From: Paratinospora sagittata
Lineage: Eukaryota; Streptophyta; Magnoliopsida; Ranunculales; Menispermaceae
NCBI GenBank assembly: GCA_035771175.1
Contig: CM069607.1
Location: 17,058,001 to 17,122,000 of the forward strand
Length of the DNA: 64,000 nt
Direction: 5' to 3'
Position numbers and translations under genes: made by a program. Positions 44,201 to 53,699 of this stretch are shown piece by piece (position 1 is the first letter of the stretch; each line of letters begins with the position of its first letter). Under the pieces are notes generated by a model. It was not told where the DNA came from. It made no database searches and worked only from the letters and a program-made list of their open reading frames with translations.

Positions 44201-44975
44201 TCTTGAAAGCTCAACTTTTTGATCTTGAATCCTGATATTTCTGAAACACTTAACAAGATCATTAAATACTCAATTGAGTAGTTTGGAATCGTCGAAACAT
44301 TCAAATCGTGGGGTTCGTTGAGATAACACATTTGGTCCAAACCATATCTTTTCGGAACCTTTCCTCCTTCAAAAATGTTGTAACTTTGGCGGATAGCGCC
44401 AAGACTTTGCCTTCGAGTTTTTAAGTAAAAAACTGGCATCTCAAGGTGGGGATGAAGTCATAGGTTTGCTTATTCTTTTACTGTATGATAATCATGGCAT
44501 TGCATCGTTTATATACATGATACGATGTTACATTACTTCATGCATATGACATACTATTGATGAGGGTGGTTCATTGTCCTTGTGACGGACCGCTAGAGCC
44601 TTGCTGATGCAGCTGAGTGCCTTAGCTTGTGGGACCTGGAGCTGCATTGCACTCGGTCCCGTGATTTCAAAGGGGAGCGATCACATGATGATATTAAGCA
44701 CTCGGACCGCGGTGCACTCCGTAGTTGATAAATGACTTTATAAAGCACGCGTACGTTGGTACGGGGGATGTTGCTCCATTTCATGATTGTATTGCTTGAT
44801 GTGGTTTGAAATGCAATATTTTATGTACTGCCATATTTATCTTCTGTAAATGTTGCGTTTACTTTGCTTGATCCATCTTCATCTTTCAGGGAACTAAGTT
44901 GGGTTAGGGTTGATCTGTGCAGGAGGCGGTTACCAATTATCTTTTTGTTTATCAAGGAGCTTGTTGGCCCAAATA
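44201..44975 (+). mobile_element. Ty3/gypsy LTR, left part (interrupted by a copia-like solo LTR)
   Basis: This segment looks like the R/U5 part of a large gypsy LTR. It has a GC-richer block with an inverted repeat (GGGACC at 44,631-44,636 and GGTCCC at 44,655-44,660), then a partial second module near 44,701-44,722. About 160 bp further on is a pyrimidine-rich tract ending in TCTTTCAGG (near 44,882). The same order of features occurs in the young element's LTR at 53,525-53,890. The LTR seems to resume at 46,927 after the insertion and to end at 47,254. Its left boundary was not resolved. Confidence 0.5.
44971..44975. repeat. Target-site duplication AAATA, left copy
   Basis: AAATA stands directly before the TG that opens the insertion at 44,976. 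It is repeated at 46,922-46,926 directly after the CA that closes the insertion at 46,921. Five bases is the usual LTR-retrotransposon duplication length. Confidence 0.7.
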
Positions 44976-46921
44976 TGTCCAAGAGGAGGGTGAATTGGAC
45001 ACTTAGTAGATTTTAACCTTTCTTTTAAATGTGCAAAAAAATGAAAGCAGATTAGACAAAGTATAGAAATTAGATACAATAAATGTAAATGAGACAATGC
45101 AATCAGAATTTATAGTGGTTCGGCCTCGCCTACATCCACTACCGAACCTCCTCAGTTAAGATTTGTTCAAACTCCATTATGGACCTTCTTGCGGGTGAAG
45201 ATCAAACTGGTACACTTTCTCAACTTACGGGTGTGAGAACTACTGTTTCTCAGCTTACAAGTGTAAAAAGACAGTTTCTCAACTTGCGGGTGTGAGAATA
45301 CCTATTCTCAACTTACAGGTGTGAGAAAACCTATTCTTAACTTACGAGTGTGAGACGATCGTTTACAACTATGAGCAACACTTGTTCTAACCCAGTGACT
45401 TACTAGTCACTACAAACTGAATACAAGATGAGATATGATTCTTTTTACTTAGAATCAAAGTGATACTTACAAAGCTTTGGATTGAACCTTCTGTTACCAC
45501 AAATTTAGCAAAATATGTATGATTAAGTTCGGCTGAAAAATAGGTTCAAAGAGCTTTTGTCATCTTCAATGGATTTTGAAAATGATGAAGATGAAGATCA
45601 ATCAATCCATAAGACTTGAATTTTTTATTTCAAAATGATCCTAAGTTCAACTAGAAAGAGTAGACGACTAACTTGCAAAAGTTTATCTGTAAATATGTTT
45701 TTGAATGAATATCAGTTTTCGTATTGAATCGTAGTTTTTCTGCACTAAGGCAACACGTACATATAGAAATAACAGAGGTGCAATGGACTTGATGATTTTG
45801 GCGCTCTAGGTTATTTCAAATACAACATCTACATTCTTTCCTGAAATGAATCGATTCAACTCTGTGTGTATTACGACCATAACACTTGAATCATCTGATC
45901 ATTCACGAAAAAGGGATGTTCTGACAAAGTTTTAGAACGTTCAAAAAAGTTTTGAAAATCTTTTGTACGACAATGAAAAGTTCTAAAAAGTTTTCGTACA
46001 ATTCTAAAAAAAGTTAACAGAACTAGCAGTAGTGTCAGAACAGTAACATTGTTAAATTAGCGTCTTGACGCTTAACATCAACTTTGTCGTTTTGTTCCTT
46101 GAGGGCACTAATGAAGCATAAGCGTCCTTTTGAAAAGTGAAGTGAGGGTGCCACTCAATTGTAAGCATCATGACTTATTTTTCAATAAAACGACTTTAAA
46201 TCATGAGGGTGCTACTCAACAGTTAGCGTCCTGCTTTGTTTTAAAAGCATATCTTAAACAATGTTAAGTGCGCTGAAGAACAGTAAACATCCAGAAGGTT
46301 ATTAAGTTGATTTAAAGATGAAGGCGCTCCTATACAAGTAGCATCCTGATAGTTTATTCAACTTATAACTATCAGCGTCCTTAAAGATAGAAATCAAATA
46401 AAAAGCCAAGATAACTTTCAGTGAGCTGAAACTGAGTCAGCGTCCTGATGCAATCAAAGGTTGACTTAAAGGAAGGTTGCTACTTATAAGTAAGTGTCCT
46501 AATGAAGTTCAATTCAACCTTGAGCGTTCTAATATTTTATCAGCGTCCTAACTCATCAAGTCCAGGAGGGCGCTGCTAAAACATTAGCATCTTGAAAAAC
46601 TCAATAAAAACGATTTTTGATTTCCTAATTAAAGCTCGATAAAACAACAAGATGTTTTTGGATTAAATCAAATATGCAGACATTTGAAAATTAATTTGAT
46701 TAAAACATGCAGTCATGCATATTGCTGAATCGAATGGAAGAGAAGGTTTTACAACCTATCATAATCTAATCACATTACCGAACATCTTCAAATGAACATG
46801 GTCTTCAAGTAGATCTTTCATACGTTTTTCATGCATCATTGAAACTTTGAAACCTTCAAGTAAGATTAGATACGCCATATATGCAATAATATCATACACA
46901 GAATGTGGTTTGTAATCATCA
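44976..46921 (-). mobile_element. Ty1/copia-like solo LTR, 1,946 bp, minus strand
   Basis: The segment begins TG and ends CA and is flanked by the direct repeat AAATA, so it reads as a single LTR left after recombination between two LTRs. Read on the minus strand it opens TGATGATTACAAACC and ends with TCCAATTCACCCTCCTCTTG followed by GACA. That tail is typical of plant copia LTR 3' ends, which commonly finish with a CAATTCACCCCCC-rich block. Just upstream on the minus strand is a GTAGTGGATGTAGGCGAGG and CCGAACCACTATAAAT block, also found in degenerate form at 63,063-63,105. No primer-binding site or coding region follows the tail. Motifs of the GCGTCCTGAT type recur between about 46,060 and 46,600. 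Confidence 0.7.
45216..45355. repeat. Five tandem ~30-bp hairpin-prone repeats inside the copia-like LTR
   Basis: Five imperfect copies of a 27-31-bp unit follow each other, each built around TCTCAACTTACGGGTGTGAGA. The unit ends TCTCA and TGAGA are complementary, so most copies could form a short stem. They lie in the transcribed or U5 half of the minus-strand LTR, upstream of its tail. A role in transcription or RNA structure is only a guess. Confidence 0.8.
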
Positions 46922-46926
46922 AAATA
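46922..46926. repeat. Target-site duplication AAATA, right copy
   Basis: Right-hand copy of the 5-bp duplication flanking the copia-like solo LTR. It follows the terminal CA of TCATCA directly. Confidence 0.7.
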
Positions 46927-47254
46927 TCTTTCATATTAGGGACGTAATTCTAGTAAGGGACATGAGGATAATTGGTTCAACAAAGCTGACGTGTCGCTAC
47001 CTTCTTTTTGATGGCATTGGCCATTTCTTTTTTTATGGGGGTTTGTCCCTTTTTTGGTTCTTTGAGACCGCCTGTAAAACTCTATAATGATATTTTGAAC
47101 CTTTTTTTATCAATCAATGAAGCTATCTTGTTTTCGATATATTATGTGTTATGCGATGGTCCCACGATTTTGTTGCAAACGCTTTATTGTCATACCCTGT
47201 TTGGCGGAGTGTTGTCTAAGTGTTAGACAGTTCTGGACCTAATGGGGTGTGACA
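46927..47254 (+). mobile_element. Ty3/gypsy LTR, right part, ending TGTGACA
   Basis: This stretch continues the gypsy LTR broken at 44,975. It ends in AATGGGGTGTGACA at 47,254, then a short spacer and a tRNA-Met-type primer-binding site. The ending parallels the young element's 5' LTR, which ends CGTCGTGACA followed by ATAT and the same site. Small open frames here (46,905-47,226) show no family signature and I do not treat them as genes. Confidence 0.6.
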
Positions 47255-47261
47255 ATATTTA

Positions 47262-47272
47262 TGGTATCAGAG
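47262..47272 (+). other. Primer-binding site, initiator tRNA-Met type (partial)
   Basis: TGGTATCAGAG matches the sequence complementary to the 3' end of plant initiator tRNA-Met, the usual minus-strand primer of Ty3/gypsy chromoviruses and copia elements. The following base is A rather than C. It starts 8 bp after the LTR terminus. Confidence 0.75.
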
Positions 47273-47871
47273 AAAACGGTCTTGCGATCGGAATTGGCAT
47301 ATTTTCAAAAACAAAACTTTTTCAAATATATACATTGATATATTTCCAATCTTTTCGAAACTTTGCTCAAACTCAGATGTTCAAAAAAAAATTTGGCGAA
47401 AAAAAAAACCCGTCACGTGCCAAGGCAAGTACCCTGTCTCTGGATAAGTGCCCAGGAAAGAGCCGAGGCACTTAGACCCCGTCTCGGGATAAGTGCCTGG
47501 GCACTTGGGAATTTTCCTATAAATGGGGAGGGGGTTGGAGCATTTACCTATTTTCAAATTTTTGGTATAGTTTTTGAGTTTTCTACATGATTTCCACAGT
47601 TTTTGAAATGTTTTCTTAGAGAAAAACCTTAGTTTTCAAAGTCTAATCATAGTTATGATTTGTCAATCTACGAGGAATAAAAGGGTCGTCAAGGAGGACG
47701 AAGCTCCAATATTGGATACGTGACCAATAGAGACGATGCGAGAAGTGCTCCTCCCACCAGAGTATTATCCACATGTTGATGAAAAGCTCAAGGCAATCAA
47801 GTGGATCAATGTTACTAGGGTGGAAGGGTATGTTTTTACAACTTTTAATAGAAGTTTTTATACGGGTTTAC
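47273..47871 (+). mobile_element. Unassigned retroelement remnant between two LTRs
   Basis: This should be the leader and gag start of the gypsy element whose LTR ends at 47,254, but no gag motif is recognisable. It contains a TATA-like TATAAATG at 47,518-47,525 and a perfect 7-bp stem with a 2-base loop, AAGTGCCTGGGCACTT (47,491-47,506). Related inverted copies lie at 47,446-47,456 and 47,467-47,473. A short open frame (47,736-47,933, 65 codons) has no recognisable domain and runs into the next LTR, so I do not call it a gene. The TATA motif suggests that part of this may be another LTR fragment. Confidence 0.4.
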
Positions 47872-49297
47872 TAATAAGTAGGAATTTAGTATATATTTTA
47901 GAGTATGTTTTACGTGTGTTTTATGGTATTTAGTTCATATATTAGGTTAGTTTACCATAAATTTGGTTATTTGATAGTTTAGCTACATTTTGGTGTTTTT
48001 GCATTATTTTAGTTTGAATTTTTATAAGTTGGTTCATAAGATTATTAAAGCATGATACTCACTTGATTTGGGTTGTTTTGAATGTGTTTTGATGGACCTA
48101 AAGTGGATTTGGAAGTTGTAAACAAGTTGCATGAAGTTGGCTTGAAGACACATGTGCATACCAAGGCAAAAAAGATGGAAATTTGGCTAAGTCCACAAGC
48201 ATGAGGAGAAAGAACAAAGGCAAAAACCAGTGGGTGGGCGCCACGGTGCCCAGATTGTCAGAAGATGATGGTGGAGACCAGTGGCTGGGCACCGCGGCAC
48301 CGGGGTTTGACAGTTTTTTGGAAACTTTCTAGTTTTTGTATTTTTCTCATAACTTTTTCAGATCAACTCCAAATTGGACGCGGTTTGTTGTTGTGGACTC
48401 GTGATTATAAATAGAAAATTATGAAGAGAAGAAAAGAACGGAAAATTGGAGAGGAAAATAGAGTGAAGAGCAAGGAAGACAACTAGGGTTTGTGCAAATA
48501 AGAAGAAGATCAAGTTCGAGAGAAGGAGATCAACCAAAAGTTCTATCCTAGTTTGATTCTTTGATACATGTTTTAATTCTTATTTCATGTTATTATGTCT
48601 TTAGTTATGAACTAAATCCTCTCTCTAGAGGTGTAGATCAATCCAAACTAGATACTATGCCATGTTCTTAAACTTTTGATTATTCATTAATAAAGTTGTT
48701 AGTTTATTTATGCTTTTTTATTCTTAATGCTATAGATCCCTTGATCAAGGGTTGATTGATCCTAGACTTGGAAGGCAACAATTGATAAAGGATTTTTCGG
48801 GTTAGAACATGATAAGCATAACATGAAACGACCATAGAATTGATAGATTTATGGAGTTTTATGAAGTCTTAGGGAAAATCATAGAACTTAATGAGTTTCT
48901 GGGTTTTATCGATAGATCGAACTTAATTTCCTAAAAATATGCTCTAATGCGGCACTCGAGAGAGGGTATTAGAAATCTCAGGATTTTTTGTTTATAAAAT
49001 ATAACTCTAATTGATGAATATCACATATTTCTAGGCATAGTTGATAGTGATGAGAGATTGAACATCTAGACGTTTTCCATATTGATTTTCATCCAAATTC
49101 TCATAATTTGCTATTTTTATTATATTTCTTATTTAATTACAATTTTTAGTTTACTAATCATTCAACCTTGATTTTCTAAATAAAATTAGAGTTACGAACG
49201 GAATAATTAGTGTAGCTAAACAATCCCTGTGGACGATAACCCGATTTTCATCGGATATTATAACTTGACACCATACACTTGCGGTTTGCACGCAACA
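47872..49297 (+). mobile_element. Athila-type (Ty3/gypsy) 5' LTR, ~1,426 bp
   Basis: The LTR runs from TAATAAGTAGGAATTTAG (the related copy at 62,247 starts TGATAAGTAGG, so the TG has probably mutated to TA) to GCACGCAACA. It is followed six bases later by a tRNA-Asp primer-binding site and a gag-like coding region, which fixes the orientation. A TATAAATAG box lies at 48,406-48,414. Around 48,235-48,302 are GC-rich inverted motifs (GGGCGCCACGGTGCCC and GGGCACCGCGGCACCGGG). The length is in the usual range for Athila LTRs. The downstream LTR at 62,247 shares the first ~620-740 bp with many substitutions and indels, so the pair is old or comes from different copies of one family. Confidence 0.75.
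48406..48414 (+). promoter_or_regulatory. TATA box of the Athila-type LTR
   Basis: TATAAATAG stands about 530 bp into the LTR, just before a purine-rich stretch rich in GAAGA and GGAAA. That is a typical position for the U3/R boundary, so transcription would start about 30 bp later. The assignment is by motif and position only. Confidence 0.5.
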
Positions 49298-49303
49298 AGT
49301 TTT

Positions 49304-49321
49304 TGGCGCCGTTGCCGGGGA
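49304..49321 (+). other. Primer-binding site, tRNA-Asp type
   Basis: TGGCGCCGTTGCCGGGGA is the complement of the 3' end of plant tRNA-Asp including CCA, the primer used by Athila/Tat elements. It lies six bases after the LTR end at 49,297 and is an 18-base match to what I know of that tRNA end. The strength of the match, despite the decay of gag downstream, makes the LTR boundary convincing. Confidence 0.88.
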
Positions 49322-49420
49322 TTGTAATTTTAGTTTACACTATTACTGTGTTTTCGAGCTTTGATTTTAATTTAGATTTTATTTGTTATTTTCTGAATTT
49401 TACTTTCTTTTCTTTCTTAC

Positions 49421-50154
49421 ATGTGTTGCAAGTTTATGAGCCGATCAATTAGCTTTGATTTGAAGGCTTTTGACCTCAAGATTGAGAGGACACTTGAACA
49501 ATTAAGGAGGGAAAGAAGAGTAGAGGTTGAGGCAATGGCGAACAACCAATACCAATTAACATTGAGGGATTACTTCAAGCCAGTGATTAACGACAACTAC
49601 TCAAGCATAGTTGACACACCCATTAAATGCGAACAATTTTGAGTTGAAGCCGACCCTAATTGCTATGGTCCAGCAACATCAGTTAGGAGGGTCTCCTATT
49701 GAAGATCCAACTATTCACATCACCACTTTCTTGGAGATCTGTGATACGGTTAAGATGAATGGTGTCACTGAAGACACCATAAGACTGAGATTGTTTCTTT
49801 TCTCTCTAATGGACAAAGCAAGAGCTTAGTTGCAATCCATGCAACCGGGTAGCATAGCAACATGGCAAGATATGGTACAGAAGTTTCTATAGAAGTTTTT
49901 TCCTCCCGCCAAGACCGCCTAACTATGAATTGGGCAATTCAAGCAACAAGAGTTAGAGACTTTGTATAAGGCTTGGGAGAGGTTCAAAGAACTATTGAGG
50001 AAGTGTCCTCAACATGGTTTTCAAAACTGGTTGCAAATTCAACTTTTTTACAATGAAATGACATTTTCTACTCGGACACTAGTAGATGCGACGGGCGGTG
50101 GATCATTGTTGACAATGACGGCTACTGAAGCGCTGAACATGTTGGAGGATATGT
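49421..50154 (+). pseudogene. gag: Athila-type gag pseudogene, 5' part only
   Basis: The capsid-type gag of an Athila-like element would package the element RNA in cytoplasmic virus-like particles. Reading begins in one frame (49,421-49,642, including LRDYFKPVINDNYSS) and continues in another from about 49,611, so there is one frameshift near 49,615-49,630. Family-typical blocks follow in order: ANNFELKPTLIAMVQQHQ, GGSPIEDP, CDTVKMNGV, LRLFLFSLMDKARA, FFPPAKTA, TLYKAWERFKELLRKCPQHG, STRTLVDATGGG and EALNMLEDM. Four in-frame stops interrupt the second frame: TAG at 49,827 (where the family has tryptophan), TAG at 49,890, TAA at 49,920 and TGA at 49,926. Homology ends at 50,154, at the target duplication of the next insertion. 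The zinc-knuckle region and all of pol are missing. Confidence 0.85.
50150..50154. repeat. Probable target-site duplication TATGT, left copy
   Basis: TATGT occurs here and again at 62,243-62,247, just outside the two ends of the minus-strand gypsy LTR. On this side two extra bases (CC, 50,155-50,156) separate it from the TGACG start of the LTR, so the fit is slightly imperfect. Confidence 0.5.
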
Positions 50155-50860
50155 CCTGACGACCCCGCACCCCGGACCACCAACCCCGCAAGGAATGGCG
50201 TGCGGAATCTCAGGGCGGGAAGCCAGGCGTAGGCATCTCCAACCACTTCTCAACTCCCGTGAGGTGGTTGAGACCCTACGAGCCTTATCCCAAACAACAA
50301 CATAATATAAAAAGATACTAAACAAAACTACCAACTGTATCAATCATCCAAGACAAGAGATAATCCATAAAAATAAACCATAATCCCTACAGTCCATCAA
50401 GATGGACATACACATAAAGTCCAAAACCAGGGGTACAAAAAAAACCGTCATATGCCCACATGGTCTATCTAACAAGTCTCAACTCACCCATTCTACAATG
50501 TGGTAAGTGTTATAATTACATAGTCCAAAATATAATACATCATAATTTAAAACACAGTTCAATCAAAATGCCTCTCAACTCACATCGAGGCCTTGGATTC
50601 TCTTGCTGGCAAGGCCCTCAAGATATGATTACTCCTTTGCCCTTATTCAGGACAGAAGGACGTGAAAGAGGAAAATGAGGGTGAGCCAACGGTGCCCAGT
50701 GAATAGAATTCAAATATGCTATCAATACTCATCAATAAATATCATGTATGCATGTCAATGTGTAGCATGATTAAAAGCTCATAACATATAGATATCAAGC
50801 ATTTACAATAAGTTCGATGCAAGTAAAAGCTTATCAATACGGATCCACATTCCACATGCA

Positions 50861-50968
50861 TTGGGGTTACTAGTGCACGTCTATTTCACCGTACCGTTCT
50901 CATCCCCAATCATGTTGATTTGGGGTTACGTGTACAGTTCTATTTCACCGTATCGTTCTCATCCCCAA
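50861..50968. repeat. Two-copy ~59-bp tandem repeat with complementary ends in the minus-strand LTR
   Basis: Two units start at 50,861 and 50,920. Each opens with TTGGGG and closes with CCCCAA (50,904-50,909 and 50,963-50,968), and both contain CTATTTCACCGTA-CGTTCTC. The unit ends could pair as stems. Comparable paired modules occupy the same relative place in the other two gypsy LTRs of the window. Confidence 0.8.
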
Positions 50969-51728
50969 ATATTTCCTTTTTAAAACCCTCCTATGACAAG
51001 GTTAAGTCTCCATATTAGCCAGATAGATGGGCCCAACCAAAGTCATAAGGTTTTCTCAAATCAATGCATCATTCAAAACATTATGACACATTAATGCTTT
51101 CAACATACAATATATATAAGTGATATGATGACATAAAAGATATAATCATAAATGAAGTCTACTCACAACCAAGCCTCGCGAGAGTATCTAACCACACACG
51201 GACACCAAACCAAATCAACCCAATCAAGGTCCTGAAACATTCATCAATATCCAACCATACATCAACTTCTATGCTCAATCACATAGACATTACACATCAA
51301 CCCTAAATCGGCCCATATATAGACATTAGGCCTAAATCCCATCTAATCCCATCATTCAACTCAAATCACATGACTTAGGCCACTAATGCATAGTTCTCAT
51401 TCATAAACCATACAATTAATCAAAAATATTGATTTTCAATTCCTTAGGCATAAACATACCCAAATTGGGTCACTTGATCACAAGTAGGCCTAACCCATGA
51501 TATGGTCAAAACCACCAAATCAGTAGTATAATCAACCCTAATCATGCTTAATTAGACATAAATTGCATCAATTCAATGATTCTAGGCCAAAAGCATCAAA
51601 AGCCCTAAAATATGAAAATTTTCATACTTAGGCCATATTGCCTATTTACACTAGGTCATCATGTTCAGCCATGTATATCACTGATTTTGTATCATGGGTT
51701 CATCAACAATGGCAACTAGGTCAACATA

Positions 51729-51733
51729 GTTGA
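51729..51733. repeat. Target-site duplication GTTGA, left copy
   Basis: GTTGA directly precedes the TG of the 5' LTR and recurs at 61,124-61,128 directly after the CA of the 3' LTR. This perfect 5-bp match fixes the element boundaries. Confidence 0.95.
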
Positions 51734-51797
51734 TGTAACACCCCGTAATTTTAGTTACATATATACGTTAAATTACACGTATATCGAGATGTATAAT

Positions 51798-51834
51798 ACA
51801 CGTATTTTATACGTGTGAGCTAAATATACACGTG
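51798..51834. promoter_or_regulatory. ACGT-core cluster with a perfect 8-bp inverted repeat and a G-box
   Basis: ACACGTAT-TTT-ATACGTGT (51,798-51,816) is a perfect inverted repeat, and CACGTG (51,829-51,834) is a G-box palindrome. Five further ACGT cores lie between 51,763 and 51,860. ACGT cores are bound by plant bZIP and bHLH factors, including ABA- and light-response factors. Regulation by them is inferred from motifs only. The same cluster is present about 6,805 bp downstream in the 3' LTR. Confidence 0.5.
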
Positions 51835-52160
51835 ATAATACACGTATTTAACACGTATGATCTAAATATACGCGTGTATGAAATACATGCTATAATTAAA
51901 GAATGTGAGCAGATAAATAAAATTATTTGAATGGGATGGTTAATTAAATATGTGGATTGGAGTATGATTTAAAGACTTAATGCATAGTATGATGTAATGC
52001 ATGTGTATAAATGAATACATGTGAAATAAGTGAATTATTAAATGGTGTACATTGAAATCGAATTATTAAATGAGTTATATAAAGGAGATGAGTTGAATTT
52101 AAGGATATTTGATGGAGGAGTTGGCTAATAAGGAGCGTCGAGGAGCATTGGATCAATGTC

Positions 52161-52170
52161 TTATATATAA
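52161..52170 (+). promoter_or_regulatory. Probable TATA box of the young 5' LTR
   Basis: TTATATATAA lies about 430 bp into the LTR, ahead of a pyrimidine/purine-biased stretch typical of an LTR transcript start. The start would be expected around 52,190-52,200. It is identical in the 3' LTR. Confidence 0.5.
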
Positions 52171-52684
52171 AATATCTTCTTTTGTCTTATCTAAATCTCT
52201 CGTATGGTACCATTAATAAATTAAAAAAAAAAAAGAGAGAGAAGAAATGAGTGGCTAAGGAAAGAAAAGAAAATTTAATAATAAAAAAAAGAGGGTTCTC
52301 TTTCTTCAAGTTCACGAATGAGGAAGAAAGAAAATAAAAGAGAAGTACAGAGAAGAACGAACAGAGGAAAGAAGGAAAGAAGAACGGAAGGAAAAATTCA
52401 GAAATCACGCGAAATCGGGACTTGCGGTAAGTGATTTTTACTCATTTTCTTCGTAAAATTGATATCTAAGCTAGATATAACGATTCTAGCGGATTAATTT
52501 TGACTGTAGGAGCCATTTTACGGCGTTTTGACAAATTGGGGTTTTGACCCCAACGTGAATGAAAACCCGCTATGAAGCTAGAAAAATGCTTCCTGGACTG
52601 TTAGAAACCCGAATATGTGGTTAGATTCAATTTTATGATTTTTGGAGCCGTTGGACAATTTTAATACAATATACATCTTTCGGA

Positions 52685-52776
52685 TGAATAGTAAAAATAA
52701 ATGGTAATAGTAAATAGTGAATAGTAAATGTAAATAGTAAATAGTAAATAGTAATAGTGAATAGTGAATAGTGAAT

Positions 52777-52814
<38 letters not shown>

Positions 52815-52820
52815 GAAATA

Positions 52821-52854
<34 letters not shown>

Positions 52855-52919
52855 AATAGTAAATAGTGAAAATGAATAGTGAAAGTGAATAGTGAAAATA
52901 AATAGTATTGTGAACAGTG
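52685..52919. repeat. Heptanucleotide (AATAGTG/AATAGTA)n array in the 5' LTR
   Basis: About 235 bp are built from AATAGTG and AATAGTA heptamers with occasional slips. Since 7 is not a multiple of 3 and the complement has no stop in any frame, all three minus-strand frames stay open here and give spurious HYSLFTI-type peptides. The array is in the transcribed part of the LTR. Its copy in the 3' LTR (59,491-59,725) appears to be the same length. Confidence 0.9.
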
Positions 52920-53524
52920 ATGTGCATCCAATGAAACTCCGGTTTGAGATCACAGAATCATAGAGAACTGAATTCCGGACGTTTCGATGCTAAAATTGTG
53001 ATTTTTGGATATGAGGTGATAGTTTTAGTAACTAAGTATATGGTGTCGTGAAAATCTATTTTCACTGTTCTTTCTTTTGAAAATATCTAGATTGACCACA
53101 GAAACGAGATAGTAGTTTCTTCAACTGCTTATGAGTCCTAAATGGATTTATGATTTGAAGTGAGTTGAGAAATGAAAGATGTAAATAGATATGAATACAA
53201 GAAATTGAATTATGGAGTGATTATGACAGGTTAAATTCGTTGGATTTAACTTGGAGCTGGACTCGAAAGCGACGATGATTGGGTTTAAGTTGAACGTGTT
53301 GTACTGTGAGTATAGTTTTCTTGATTTGGTTCTTGTATGGCATTGTACGCATATAAACTGTTTGATTGTACGCATGTGATATTATATATAAGGCATTGAG
53401 TTTTATGGATCATGCAAACTAATTTTAGCATTGGAGTTTGTAATGATGAGGCTTTGCGATTCCTCATTGTCATTTCGTTAGATCTGTCCTAACAAGGGTT
53501 GCGATCCTTGAAATGACTGTTACT

Positions 53525-53699
53525 TGGGTAATGAGATGTTGTGGCTACCTTGTAACGGCCATACAAGGGTTAGACCCGCTCTCGTGCCTTGCGGAGGAGG
53601 GAGATTGTGTGAATTGGGTCATGAGAAGTTGTGTCTACCTTGTACGACCATACAAGGGTTAGACCCGCTCTCTTGCCTTGCGGAGGAGGGAGATTGTGC
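53525..53699 (+). repeat. Two 90-bp tandem modules, each with a perfect 7-bp hairpin
   Basis: Two copies offset by 90 bp each hold CCTTGTA, a 6-7-base loop and TACAAGG (53,548-53,568 and 53,638-53,657), then GGGTTAGACCCGCTCTC and a GCGGAGGAGGGAGATTGTG tail. Differences between copies fall mainly in the loop and the upstream part, while the stems are intact in both. The modules lie about 190 bp before the TCTTTCAGG motif. A role in RNA folding, packaging or translation is possible but unproven. Confidence 0.85.

Larger units (their letters stand above)
50155..51733 (-). mobile_element. Ty3/gypsy (Tekay-like) LTR on minus strand, U5-proximal part
   Basis: Read on the minus strand this is the second half of a gypsy LTR whose first half lies at 61,129-62,242. 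The young element separates the two parts. On the minus strand it contains GGCTCACCCTCATTTTCCTC (about 50,665-50,690), which resembles TTTGCTCACCCTATTTCCTC in the young element's LTR. A two-copy ~59-bp repeat precedes it. The minus-strand terminus reads GGGGTGCGGGGTCGTCA, similar to the GGGGCGTCGTGACA end of the young LTR. Together the parts make about 2,693 bp. No internal region follows, so this looks like a solo LTR. Small open frames at 50,122-50,678 are not genes. Confidence 0.65.

Noticed and set aside
44194..44784. Minus-strand open frames of 81 and 63 codons
   Set aside because: They lie antisense inside gypsy LTR sequence and show no domain or codon pattern.
47008..47590. Overlapping plus-strand frames of 72-77 codons around the primer-binding site
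   Set aside because: They cross the LTR end, the primer-binding site and a poly-A run. No retroelement or cellular domain was recognised.
52187..52408. 73-codon minus-strand frame rich in F, L and S
   Set aside because: It is the complement of a purine-rich LTR leader; the apparent hydrophobic protein is a base-composition effect.
52578..52953. Three overlapping minus-strand open frames of 88-117 codons (and copies at 59,384-59,759)
   Set aside because: They are three frames of the same heptamer microsatellite, giving HYSLFTI-like low-complexity peptides, and are duplicated because the LTR is duplicated.
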